Below are positions 41,557 to 51,699 of a stretch of 64,000 nucleotides of DNA, piece by piece. Location: positions 806,001 to 870,000 of the forward strand of contig JAGKQI010000091.1 in NCBI GenBank assembly GCA_018806915.1, given 5' to 3'. The stretch is from Phytophthora colocasiae. Lineage: Eukaryota; Oomycota; Peronosporomycetes; Peronosporales; Peronosporaceae. Under the pieces are notes generated by a model. That model did no database searches. It saw nothing but the letters and a program-made list of their open reading frames with translations, and was not told where the DNA came from. A program made the position numbers and the translations under genes. Each line of letters starts with the position of its first letter. The first letter of the stretch is position 1.

Positions 41557-41968
41557 TGTAACGGGGTTACACGGCGCTGAGCGCCTTGGCTACAATAGGT
41601 GTGGTATACACCATCCAGGTCACAAGTCACAGATCCGTGTACGACACATAGTGTTTCTCACACGTCACATATGTAGCCAGTTGCTGGCTGTTAGCTCAGA
41701 GCCACACATTACATTTGATTAGGATTTAGTATGTTAGATACTAAATCCGTTACATTCAGGATTAGGGCAATAAAATAAATAAAAATCAGTTTGCATTTTA
41801 CATAATTAGTGTTAGTTCCTTTATTATAGGGACACTGATTGTGAGAGTCCCGTATTTAGTGGACTACTTGGTTCTTGTATAGAACCGAAGGCTAGTGCCT
41901 TGCAAGCAGGACTCTACGAGTCAACCCAACTTCCTCTGTGCCGTGCACACCTACGCAGCCCCGCTGCA
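41557..41968 (+). repeat. E2 3' LTR
   Basis: 412 bp, same length as and apparently identical to 34091-34502. Ends CCCCGCTGCA. Confidence 0.93.
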
Positions 41969-42411
41969 TACAAGTGGTTGTACCACTTGTAACTCTAACA
42001 GTTAGGATAACTGTTAGAGGTTGGAAATGGGCCTCAGACCTTGGTGTGCTGTACACACCAAAGGATACATGGGCGAACCACATTATTGGATGGTTCGTGT
42101 GCATTTGTGCATATTATTGGTAGAAAGTAACGGATTTCTACCAATCACTGAGCAGAGTTTCTGCCAACCACACGTTGGCAGACCCTTTAGAAATAGATAA
42201 CAAACAGTTTTAGGAGGTCCATAATTGGCTTATGCCAAATTCAATAACAGTTCTCATTTTACGGTATTTTGCAGTTTAATTTAGTTATATTTGATTTAAT
42301 TATACTTATTTAAATAAGTATACTTAAATTAAGTCTATTCTAATTGCACGCTTCCTCATACACGTAAGCGCACGTGTACGCCACCTAATAGGTCTAGGTA
42401 GACCCATTACA
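41969..42411 (+). repeat. E1 3' LTR, right part
   Basis: 443 bp starting TACAAGTGG, base 18 of the E1 LTR, and ending CCCATTACA. Together with the 17 shared bases at 34091 it makes 460 bp, the same as the reassembled 5' LTR. Followed by GAAAG, the E1 target duplication. Confidence 0.92.
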
Positions 42412-42678
42412 GAAAGCATTTCAGCGTTATTACATCGAAACCAGCGGGTGAGATCTATTGCCATTTGTAGTGCAAATATTCCATCGGTTTGAAAACTTCA
42501 GCATGACGCATGTGTTCGAGATTGCGGCTGGAAACTCCAAGGTCACTTTGATCCTACAGGTCCAATGTCGAAAGAGAAGCAACGAGTCCCTGATATTCAT
42601 TGTGGTGCATTGCAGCTCGATGAAGATGAAGCAGAGTTAGGATTTACTCAGCGTCGTATTTCGTTAGAGACTAACTAA
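42412..42678 (+). pseudogene. IS630-like transposase, 3' part
   Basis: Continues the gene cut at 21795. After one GAAAG copy the frame reads on as AFQRYYIETSG, as expected after GYIKK. A TGA soon follows, but another frame carries the rest of the C terminus (DCGWKLQGHFDPTG ... RRISLET) to the TAA at 42676-42678. The join proves that 20.6 kb were inserted here. Confidence 0.82.
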
Positions 42679-42701
42679 GACATACCTCATCAGCCTGAGA
42701 A

Positions 42702-43904
42702 TCACTGTTGGTGTTCTTCGTCGTCTATATTTTCCATGTGGTTGAATGGGTCGACGACTTCATTCACTGATAGTGGTGGAATGTCAGCCAAGAAAGCCTC
42801 AATAATTAACTTTCGAGAAGTCAAACTAGTCGATTGAGAGTCGAGACGCAGCCGTAATGCATCGCAATCTCGTTTGAGTTGCTCATTTTCTGCGATTGAT
42901 GCATTGACACAATCCAGCGCCAACTGCGCTGACTGAGTGAGACCGGAGAGCTGTTGATCAACCTGAGTCTCCGCTGGCTTGAGTAAACGCAGCACATGAT
43001 TTGGAGGGTTGTCCAGGACAGCAGTTTCCCACGTCGATCGGTCAAGGTTTCGCGTAATCTCGTTAGCCCACATTCGCCATACAGTTCCATGAGCTTGAAA
43101 TGTGGCACCCCAAATGTCTTGTAGTTGAGCAGCTACGTCACGAAGGCTGCTCTCCGCTGTTACACCAGAACGGTCCACCCCGGTGGCTAAATGCAATCAG
43201 CCATAAAGTTCGCCAGGTCTCTAGTTTTAACGACAGACATGCCGTATTCATAGATTAACAACTTGATGTCTAGCTGTAATCCAGCGATCCCAAGTGACGT
43301 TTGACTTCGTGCTGCTGATGAGGTGGCGATCCAATTTAAACTGCATGACCTTACTCCAAGCTGTCGAAGGCGGAGCTTCTCCTAGTGCCCATGTACCGTT
43401 CTGTTTGACGGCCAGTCCTTTTACTCGAGAGCTGAATTGCTGCCACAATTTCTGCATAATCTCTTGAAATGATGACCCATTAGCAACAATGTCTTCGAGG
43501 GCTTCTGCAGATACTTCATGCTGTGTGACGCAGTTCTTGACAATCGGCTGCACTAGAAGCTGAAGTCGCTTTGCCTGTGTGGGAGATGGAGTCGACCCCG
43601 AACGATCGGGGGTAGATAGCGATTCCGTACCCGGTTGTTCTGTCGAATGTGAGGTGGTTCGACCTCGCTGGCGTAGCGGAGGTGCTAAACGCGATGCAAT
43701 TCGTGTAGGAGGTGTCGCTTCGGGTGAACGACGGGGTCTTTGGCGAGGCCGAGGTGCCTCAGGAGATGGAGCGCGTGGTGGTGGCGTTCGTTTCTGTAAT
43801 GGGTACGGCGACACTCCTTGCTCTTGATCTGAGCGTGGAGAATTCTCGCCAACATTTAAGGCTGGGGACAACTCAGCCGTTGTAGGCCCTCTAGCTCGGG
43901 CCAT
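42702..43904 (-). pseudogene. Unidentified gene, two frames, possibly transposon-borne
   Basis: Not recognised. From ATG 43904 a 218-residue frame runs to 43248: arginine/proline-rich N terminus, then a folded-looking part with FQEIMQKLWQQF and WSKVMQFKLDRHL. A second frame, open without ATG, covers 43196-42702 with a similar pattern (LQDIWGATF, WRMWANEITRNLDRSTW), a coiled coil and an acidic end. The two parts look like a repeated domain. Either an intron with unclear borders or a frameshift separates them. The place, amid transposon remains, suggests a transposon accessory gene, but no partner was found. Confidence 0.4.
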
Positions 43905-44107
43905 GATGGACGTGAGCAGCTTGGGCGTGGCTAGGCAACTTGCTGGTTGATGGCGGCAATCTTCGTGCACTTTTAAAACGCAATGCGTTTTGACAGGTGC
44001 GGCGATTCGTTGGCGGTTGGTTGAACGAATCGCCGAGGGAAGTTTTGTATAGAACCTACAATACAGGACAGCAAAACGATTGACTTTGAGATAAAACTTC
44101 ACTATCC

Positions 44108-44765
44108 TTTTGCTAATTCACTGCATGAAAGAAGCCACTGTTAAGCAGAAGAGGGAAGCGCTAGGTTTAGCTGGGCGTAGGTGTTACGCGTACCGGCAAA
44201 CGGCTTAACATTGCCCGGCCCACCATCTACGACTGGATGAACCAAGCCGAAGACATTTGGAGCTTCAAGGGCCACTCTACATCGAAGACGCTGAAAGGAA
44301 GGAAATATTTCCTGGCGTCACTAACCTAGTGACCTAAATGAAGACGTGCGACGAGAAGAAGAGGTAAAGCAACATCAATTAAAGTTAAAATATTTACATT
44401 GTATTTGTAGGTTTTATCAACTGCAGGTATGATCCAGTTCATGTGGACGATCCGCCCAGAGTGGATGGCTTCCTATGTTGCTGGAATTTTCGACGGTGGA
44501 TGCGCTTTGTATTGCCAACCAGTAATTTATTTTTCGTACTGTATTTTATATTGAGAATAGATGTGGAAGTAATGGGGTTAAAATTCGGAGCAGTGGCAGA
44601 TGTTGCTCAGGTGGCTCTGCTAAAGAAAAACATATCCGAGGCTTGGGATGCAATTAAAACAGAGACTATAATTCGTAGCTTCAGGAAAGCTATTCCGAAG
44701 CATCCAGAGGTATCAGTTTAAATACACACCTTTTTATGGTTTATCACAGGATTTGCTGTTGCAAT
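44108..44765 (+). other. Transposon debris with a helix-turn-helix scrap
   Basis: A decayed frame at about 44180-44310 reads KRLNIARPTIYDWMNQAEDIW, like the DNA-binding helix-turn-helix of Tc1/pogo-type transposases. The rest, to 44765, has no recognisable gene. Confidence 0.4.
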
Positions 44766-44929
44766 TACCGACTTCCCTTTGTCATGGCATACGATATGTC
44801 AAGGCATACACCCCCGATTGGCCAATCAGCAGCCGCAGAAGTGCATGCGGGAAGAAACCGCGTGCATCCTTTCTCATCGCATACAGCAGCTTCCAGCCAC
44901 CCAGTTAGTCTATCATTTGCATGGCGGAA

Positions 44930-45240
44930 CCACAGAAGAGATGACCAAAAGGACGACCACGCCTTCCCGGCGGCCGACAAGAACCAACGAACGAGACCGA
45001 GTCATACACCGCCGAAGAGAAACTTCGGGTCTTGGACCACCTCAAAGAGTTTGGGGACATCAAGTGGACTATCACTCTATTTTACCCTAAGCTAGCAGAG
45101 TCTAAAATCACAGTCGTAGAACGCTAATCTTGGCATGGAATCGAAAGCATCGCAACATTAAGGCACTTCACAGCCAGTTAGGCGGCGCAGCAAAGCGGAA
45201 GACGCGCGAAAAGGGTCTAAGAACAGCGAGAGCTTTCATT
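44930..45240 (+). pseudogene. Pogo-like transposase N-terminal remnant
   Basis: Broken frames encode SYTAEEKLRVLDHLKEFGD, FYPKLAESK and, in another frame, AWNRKHRNIKALHSQ and a basic REKG end, the layout of the N-terminal helix-turn-helix of oomycete pogo-type elements. A stop and a frameshift are present. The catalytic DDE part is missing. Confidence 0.5.
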
Positions 45241-46028
45241 AATTTCCGGTATTTCATTAAACAATCGAAATAGACAGATGAACTGTTAGGAGAATTTAGT
45301 TTGGACGAAGATTTTGACGATGCCCTTCGAGCTTTGACGCTGCATGACTAGAAATACAATATTGTCTTTTTCATCCAAATTTGTAGAACCTGGGTATAAT
45401 TTAGGATAGTTTTGAATCGATTTGAACCGGTCTTTGACCAATCAGAGGTCACGGCGAGCACTTTGCACTTCTTCTAGCAATGACCACAGCAACTTCGGTG
45501 CAGCGCAGCTCTCCTCGACGCGTTTCGCTCGACGCCAACACACCCTACCAAGGCCAGGCAGCCCAAGTCACCAATTCTCGGTTCTCGCCGTACCAGAGCC
45601 GAAGTCCACAACAAGTGAGACGAAGCCCACGTCTCGAGCAAGCCGCGAGATGCAGTTTCCACACACGATCCGTTGATCTAACTTTCAGTCGATGTGCGAT
45701 TGAAGAACACTGTTAATCAGCGTCTATCATCATCAGGGCGGTTGGGCACGCACAGAATTCTTTGCGACACATGGAAGGAGGTGAAGAGCAGGCTTTGGGA
45801 CGTCATCCAGCGCGAGTTGAAGCCCCTGTTCTGAATGGAGCCCCACCAAGCTGGAAAGCTAATGAGTGTGAGCCAGCGATCGGGATGTTCGAAAAATACA
45901 CTTCGATGCGCATGAACACCAAGGTACAGGATCCATGGTCAAGCGTGAAAGATCGTCGATATCTTTCCAAAAACAAGGATGAATCAGTCGTGCTCTCTGC
46001 CTACAAGTACGGTAACGAGATACCAACC

Positions 46029-46175
46029 GCATTTTGAAATGGTGTTGATGTGCTTGTTGTAGATCGTTGCCAGTCGCTGTTTTGACAAGCCCAGATAGAA
46101 GTAGCCATAAAGAGCGTGCATGATAGTATTTGTCGATGCGTGGCGGCCATTGACCGCTTGCTGAATGCTTGCCAT
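46029..46175 (-). pseudogene. IS630-like transposase N-terminal fragment
   Basis: About 49 residues from ATG 46175 resemble the start of the split transposase at 20944 (AVNGRHASTNTIMHALYGYFYLG against AVTRQHAHPNTVFHCLYGYYWLG). The match ends abruptly at KHINTISKC. The 21-bp candidate terminal motif of this family lies at 46729-46749, about the right distance upstream. Confidence 0.6.
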
Positions 46176-46627
46176 CGTTGTTTTAAGGTACCCTTTGGCC
46201 GACCCAAGCAGATTCCCCAATGTCACAAGTGCAACTCGGCCGACTCTAGCAGCTCCAAAGAGCCTACACGATGCAACTGGACCAACTCCAGCAGCTTCAG
46301 TAAGGCCTTGTGGTACAGCTCCGTCGACTTTAGCAGCTTGAGGCACGGGGTGCGGACCAGCAACTCTGGTGTTCACGATGGCTATACCGGCAAGTGACCT
46401 CTGATTGGCTGAATAGGGCGTGAATCGATACAAAATCGATTCGCAAAATCGATTCGATTCATGCCATCCTCACAATTTCGAATGGAACTCACAATAGCTT
46501 CTTCATTGCTTTGTTCCTTGCTGAAAATACTACCGGTATCGTGGTGCAAGTCCATTTAGCCGGGACATCCCATTTCTGGTCTCTACCCGTCATATCAGGT
46601 GTATGCCATGACAAAGGGAAGTCGGTA

Positions 46628-47919
46628 TGCACAAAAACAGCATATATTTGTCCAATCATTGGTTGTGTCGGATTTATCTGTCGGATATATTGAACCTCCT
46701 AATTGTATGGCGGATGGCATTCAGTGACGTCGGATATATCCGTCGTTGTCTGTAGAAGGAGAAGGCGTGGTGGGGTCAGTCATGTGTGGGCTGGAGCGCA
46801 ATGGGGGAAATGAGGTCCTGTGTGAGCTACTGAAACCAGTGAAGGTGGTGGCTGAAACTGCTTCGCGCCATTTTGCTTGAGAAACAAATCGTACTTAGCC
46901 ACTTGCTTTAAAATCGTACTTACCAGAGAAAATATTAAGTTGCACGAGTGATTAAAAACCACATTGCTTAGAAAATGTGCCATTTTGCCCGAGAAAAAGT
47001 GTACCACTCTGTCCCGGAAATGCTGCACGAAAGTGCGTTTCCTAACTTTGATTCGCTGAAACGCGTTACCAGTGCGTTTAATTGGCAGAAATGAATAGAG
47101 CGCACCCTGTGCATTTCAACGGTGTGCCAAGCTCGCAGTGAGCCGCAAAATCGACCGCGAATCTGCCAATTTTTGTGGCGATCTTCTCTGAGCATCCGCT
47201 TAAGTAGAGCTGCTGAGGTCCTGTCTCTATCACAAAAATTTGTAGAAATAGTGAAAGCAAGTATAATTGTGGTGTAAAGCCGAACCGTGTAACTATTTCG
47301 GGGGACAGAGTACATGAAGTACATGTTGATGTGCATTCACGACAACGATGTTGACATGTTGATGTGCATCACGACAATGCTGATGACACGAAGGGCGTCC
47401 AACCAACCGCCAGGAGCGCCTCTGACGCCAACTAGAGTAGCAAATACTGTAGTAGAGAGAATCACTTTGCATTGTACTAGTACAAGCAATACAACAAGGC
47501 TAAACTACCGCTCCCCCATCCGTGTCTTCATTCCTGCAGACACTACATACACTTGTTTGACGTAGCAAAACTAAATGAACTACTCGTTTTATTCCGGCCA
47601 GGTGCACCCTCCGCAATCGTGCAGAACCTGGTGGTAGTTCTACGAGCCGCGGAAAGATGAAGGCGCATTCCAAATATCCTTCATTTGTCAGTCGATACAA
47701 TCCAAACTCAGTGAATTATACCAATCATTACAATTCTGGTGTTATACAGAATATACCATATGTATGGGCAGTGAGTCAGATTCAAGATGTGCGTCGTGGT
47801 TGATTGTGGATCGAGACTTCACCGACTCCCGGTACGCTGTCTGTACCAACCGTTGTCCACAAGCACTATATACAGTATCAAAATTTGACGTAGTGGTGGT
47901 TTAATGAACCAACTCCCAC
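46628..47919. other. Gene-free region upstream of the effector
   Basis: No gene recognised. Holds the inverted GACGGATATATCCGAC motif (46729-46749) and a 24-25-bp direct repeat starting ACATGTTGATGTGCAT at 47321 and 47354, 8 bp apart. Confidence 0.5.
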
Positions 47920-47934
47920 CTCACTCTTCATTTT
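47920..47934 (+). promoter_or_regulatory. Oomycete-type initiator of the effector gene
   Basis: CTCACTCTTCATTTT matches the oomycete initiator plus flanking region consensus at all but one position of the core and lies 33 bp before the ATG, in a pyrimidine-rich leader. Confidence 0.5.
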
Positions 47935-47967
47935 GCCTTCCAACCCCCATCCCCAAGCCTCCGAACC

Positions 47968-48474
47968 ATGCGTCTGTCTCTCATTCTTGCGCTTGGTGCC
48001 ATCACAGCCTGCAACGCCACCCCAGCCTCCTATCAAAACAAGGTATCGGCGACGCATGCACGCATGAGCTACGACGTTGTTGACAGAAGATTTCTTCGTC
48101 TGCACCAAGAGAATGAAGAAACCGACAAGGAGGAGCGAGTCGCGGAGTGGAAAGTCAAGGCTTTAGCCAAGAAAGTTTTGGCGGGTTCTACCACGTCAAC
48201 CGGTGCTTTCGACAAGTGGGCGGGGAAAGGGTACAGTCTCGATGACATTGGTGCCTGGTTAAAAATTGAGACGAAGGCGAAGTACCGTCCAGTCTACGAG
48301 GGCTATCAGGTCAGCATGGAGGCCAAAGGAATTCTGGCGGATCCTGACAGAGCTTCACGCGTACTCCAGCTTTGGAAGAGCAAAGGATACACGCTGACGC
48401 AGATTGACAAGTGGTTGGATGACCCGAAGTTTCATCAGATCTACAACAGTTACCTTGGCCACCTGGGCTACTGA
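47968..48474 (+). CDS. RXLR-dEER effector candidate, 168 aa
   Basis: Secreted host-targeted effector of the oomycete RXLR class. Residues 1-18 or so are a signal peptide (MRLSLILALGAITAC...). The RXLR motif is RFLR at residues 41-44, followed by the acidic stretch and EER at 55-57, all at the usual spacing. The C-terminal part has two related segments (KWAGKGYSLDDIGAWL and LWKSKGYTLTQIDKWL), a WY-like repeated helical module. A single exon, as usual in the family. It stands alone between transposon debris and an enzyme gene, with about 1.3 kb of gene-free DNA upstream. The host target cannot be told from sequence. Confidence 0.9.
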   Translation: MRLSLILALGAITACNATPASYQNKVSATHARMSYDVVDRRFLRLHQENEETDKEERVAEWKVKALAKKVLAGSTTSTGAFDKWAGKGYSLDDIGAWLKIETKAKYRPVYEGYQVSMEAKGILADPDRASRVLQLWKSKGYTLTQIDKWLDDPKFHQIYNSYLGHLGY

Positions 48475-49586
48475 GAAGGCCTTGTTGTAAAACATGCGCT
48501 TTAGACTCTTACTGAAAGATTTCTATCCACACACAAAAAATAAGGACTGACTTCGGTGAAAATGTATGTAGTACCCCGTTTCGGAAGAGCTCGGCAAACA
48601 TGAATGCTGCGCTGGTGCTGAAAGATTTATGGGGCCAAGAGGTGAATAAAATCTAGAAGACTGGCCATAGGACAAGACTTGTATAATACTCCCAAAATCC
48701 AACGCTTTATATCCTCCGTTACAACAATTAAGCCAAAGGACCAAGTTTTACAACCAACAATCCTCTGGTATTGAAAGCCAGAGAGGAGGCGGTTCGTGAT
48801 GCCCTACAAACGCGTGGCGAAGTGCATTGAGCTGCCGGTGTCAATATTGTGCTCACTGTACCTGGTAGTGACGTATTATACTGGAAAGCACAGTGGTAAC
48901 GATTACGAACGTGTGGTTTTAACGCTTGTGACTCTTCTATGGGGGAAGTTCGGATTTCTCGAAACGCAGGAGCCAGCAATGCAAAGGCTGTACCTCCTTC
49001 TAACCGACTCGTCATACTCTAGCCATCGTAATCTGTGTACCCTGTACATCTCACCCCATTATCATACAAATTGTATGTGAAATTAGAGGGGGTTTGTTGC
49101 AGGTTATACTGCTCAGTGTGCAGGGCTGCATCTACATGTACTGCTGCAGTACTACTGCATTAATCTACTGGTTTGGAAAGTGATATCATTTAGGATTTAG
49201 CTATAATATTTAAAGCTTTAGGATTAAGATTGTCTGATTAATATATGATTAATGGTGTCTCTTCACGACAAATATCAGCGAATCATTAGCCTGGTCTCGG
49301 TGGTCGACTCTGCGACAACGTCATCATTCGCGTTGGTCATCACCAGAAACGGCTGGTGAATGCAAGCGTTTGCTTCGGTAAACGAACCCGCCAACGTTTT
49401 GCCTGCGTATCATTGCGTCAACGACCACCAAAGACGAATCACAGTAGGGCCCTCATTCACGCACCGCACATTCCAGAAGCCATCGCGCCATTAGACCGTG
49501 GTGGTGGTTGGCCATTCCCCAATTTGCCACGTGCCTCACAAGCAGCAGCAACAGCTACCCAACTAATTCCTTCAAACCAGACCACC
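48475..49586. other. Intergenic, no gene recognised
   Basis: About 1.1 kb between the effector and the enzyme gene. Open frames on both strands near 48730-49080 lack motifs. The last 150 bp should hold the enzyme's promoter and leader. Confidence 0.5.
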
Positions 49587-50828
49587 ATGTCCTCCGTCAC
49601 CGCCGACTACAAACTCTTCACGCCGCTGGAGCTCAGCAAAGCCTTTAAGCTGAAGAACCGCATCGTGTACGGCCCCACGACCCGCGCGCGCTCGGACCCG
49701 GAGACGCACGTGCCGCTGGAGCGCAACATCGTGTACTACGAGCAGCGCGCTGGTGCCGGTCTGTTGATCACGGAAGGCTGCGGCATCTCGGAGCAGGGGT
49801 TCGGCTGGTACGGAGCACCTGCGCTGTACACGGACGAGCAGGAGGCCAAGTGGAAGGAGCTCGTGGACCGTGTACACGCCAAGGGAACCAAGATCGTCCT
49901 GCAGTTGTGGCACATGGGTCGTCAGTCACACCCGTCGTTCCACCCGACAAATGACGTGGTCTCGGCCTCGGAGACGCAGTATGTTGGTGGCACCACGCGT
50001 AATGCCAGTGGCGAGCGCGTGGGCTTCGAGACAGCTCGAGCTCTGACGACCGAAGAGATCCCGGGCGTCGTGGAGATGTACCGTCAGTGCGCCATTCGCG
50101 CGAAACGTGTGGGTTTTGACGGTGTCGAGGTGCACGGCGCCAACGGGTACCTCGTGGACCAGTTCTTGCAGTCGGTGACGAATCAGCGCACGGACAAGTA
50201 TGGTGGGTCGTTCGAGAACCGCTACCGGTTCCTGCACGAGATCGTGGAGGCGCTGAAGACGGTGTACCCGGCCGGTCGCATCGGTGTCCGTCTGTCGCCT
50301 AACGGTGTCTTCGGTGGCATGGGCAGCAAGGACAACAACGAGATGTTCACGTACGCGTTCGAGCGTCTGTCGGAGCACGGGTTGGCGTACCCGGCCATGC
50401 TGGATGGTTTCGGCTTCGGCTACTCGACGGAGAGCCGCACGCTGAGTGTGTTCGACGCGAAGAAGGCGTTCAAGGGCAACGTCATGGCCAACAACAGCTA
50501 CACGCGCGACACGGCTGAGGGTGTCGTTCGCAGCGGTGCGGCCGACTTCGTGGGCTTCGCTCGCTTGTTCATGTCGAACCCAGACCTGGCCGAGCGGTTC
50601 CAGAATGACTGGCCCGTGAACGCGGTGCCCGACTACAAATACTTCTGGGATGCTGCCATGGGCGACAAGGGCTACAACACGTTCGAGCACTACAAGCCGA
50701 CGGTGGAGGTGTCGGCTACTTCTCTTAAACGCCGCTGTAATCCAACTAGAGGGAGCGTGTGGGTCACACGAGCAGGAGCTAGAAGTCGTCTGTCACCAGT
50801 AAAACTAGGTGGACCAACCGGTTGCTGA
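49587..50828 (+). CDS. Old Yellow Enzyme-type flavin oxidoreductase, 3' end replaced by LTR
   Basis: NAD(P)H-dependent, FMN-containing ene-reductase of the OYE/12-oxophytodienoate reductase family, a TIM barrel that reduces activated double bonds. The ATG at 49587 (ACCACCATG) fits the family start; the frame is open further upstream but without an ATG in place. Conserved sites: TRARSDP, the HGANGYLVDQFLQ active site (His-x-x-Asn), YGGSFENRYRF, and FVGFARLFMSNPDL near the phosphate site. Native sequence ends at base 50709 after HYKPTVE. The E3 LTR follows and adds 39 codons to a TGA at 50826-50828. The original last seven codons and stop lie 10.3 kb away at 61017-61039. The barrel is complete, so activity may survive. 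Confidence 0.92.
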   Translation: MSSVTADYKLFTPLELSKAFKLKNRIVYGPTTRARSDPETHVPLERNIVYYEQRAGAGLLITEGCGISEQGFGWYGAPALYTDEQEAKWKELVDRVHAKGTKIVLQLWHMGRQSHPSFHPTNDVVSASETQYVGGTTRNASGERVGFETARALTTEEIPGVVEMYRQCAIRAKRVGFDGVEVHGANGYLVDQFLQSVTNQRTDKYGGSFENRYRFLHEIVEALKTVYPAGRIGVRLSPNGVFGGMGSKDNNEMFTYAFERLSEHGLAYPAMLDGFGFGYSTESRTLSVFDAKKAFKGNVMANNSYTRDTAEGVVRSGAADFVGFARLFMSNPDLAERFQNDWPVNAVPDYKYFWDAAMGDKGYNTFEHYKPTVEVSATSLKRRCNPTRGSVWVTRAGARSRLSPVKLGGPTGC

Positions 50829-51699
50829 AATCCAGCAGAGACAGCTTAGGGAGGGGACATTAGCAGCAACCATCAACCTCGGGTAGGTTGACAGCCTGTC
50901 CTCACGCTTGCCCGAACATGTAACATGTAAATATACGTAAACTGAGACTCTCATAACACGTCTTCACCTTCCACGTTCCAGACTCAGTTCATACGGCCAA
51001 GACGCCATCAGTAGGCACCGTAGCCACTCGGTCGCTAACCGAGATCCCAGCCCTCTACACAGACTCCTTCATGATCGCCACCTCAGAACCCTGTGCCTCA
51101 CCTCACTAATGACTCGATACGCCTCCGCCGACCAGTACGTCGCAGAACGAAGCCACGTACGAAACCTCTGAATGCTGTTGGGTGAAGCCGACCCCTTGGT
51201 CGCAGTACTCCACGCGTCGTGTTTAGCTGCTTAACTCTTCTCAACCGAGCAGAATCGCAACTGGGAGGTGTGGCGGCTGACCGCGCACCCAGAGCTCCCC
51301 TAGCTACCGTCGCCCTTCTAGACTACACCTAAACTAACTATACTGATCGCCACCGCCAGGATCTTCCTTCGGCGACGCTCTGCAAGCTTTCTCCGCCGTT
51401 CACTGTCTTCTATCTGCGTCGTTCGCCTTGTCGTATACTTATCTCCATCGTAACTGCTCCGTGTCATCCCTCCTGTAGCGATCTTCTCATGTAGCCGTCG
51501 TCCTGCAACTTCAACGTCTCCGCCAATGTCTTGTGTCTGTAGCCCTGCTTGTCACCGTCCTGCACTCCGTTGATCCCGATTGACTTGTCGTCCACTTTCA
51601 ACTGTCTTCGTCGTCACCAGTGAGATCAATTGTCACTGCGACGCGGGATTCTTCTGACTTTACTCGTGTTTCAGGTGCGTGGAGCACTACCTGTCCACA
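50710..51699 (-). repeat. E3 3' LTR
   Basis: 990 bp; on the minus strand it begins TGTGGACAGG and ends GCCGACA. It now supplies the 3' end of the Old Yellow Enzyme transcript, and the last 29 bases of the E3 pol ORF lie in it. Confidence 0.93.

Larger units (their letters stand above)
34091..41968 (+). mobile_element. E2: Ty3/Gypsy chromovirus inside the E1 3' LTR
   Basis: 7,878 bp with two 412-bp LTRs (34091-34502, 41557-41968) that appear identical by eye, begin TGTAACGGGG and end CGCTGCA. Primer-binding site at 34505, polypurine tract GGTGGGGGAGGG at 41545-41556. The E1 3' LTR resumes at its 18th base right after 41968. E1 and E2 LTRs share their first 17 bases, so the left junction is merged and no separate target duplication can be read. 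It encodes gag, pol with chromodomain, and an antisense ORF. Identical LTRs mean a recent insertion. Confidence 0.9.
21796..42411 (+). mobile_element. E1: Ty3/Gypsy chromovirus with two nested insertions
   Basis: LTR retrotransposon flanked by the 5-bp duplication GAAAG (21791-21795 and 42412-42416). Its 5' LTR is broken by a hAT element and its 3' LTR by the Gypsy element E2; removing both leaves two LTRs of exactly 460 bp that differ at only three positions seen by eye. Internal order: PBS 26732, gag, -1 frameshift signal, protease-RT-RNase H-integrase-chromodomain, antisense ORF, polypurine tract 34079-34090. pol has several frameshifts, so this copy cannot make full enzymes. Confidence 0.92.
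44766..46627. mobile_element. Decayed DNA transposon with 27-bp inverted repeats
   Basis: A perfect 27-bp inverted repeat lies at 44766-44792 and 46601-46627 (core GACTTCCCTTTGTCATGGC); partial similarity continues beyond it. Near the left end a pogo-like DNA-binding region is seen. No target duplication was read, so the true ends may lie slightly further out. The interior also includes an IS630-like fragment and unassigned frames at 45480-46037. Confidence 0.55.

Noticed and set aside
49356..49586. In-frame extension upstream of the Old Yellow Enzyme start.
   Set aside because: No ATG at its beginning and no similarity to the family; the ATG at 49587 has a good context and fits the family N terminus.
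49926..50690. 254-codon minus-strand ORF opposite the Old Yellow Enzyme gene.
   Set aside because: Shadow of a GC-rich coding frame; composition and lack of motifs match the antisense of the enzyme.
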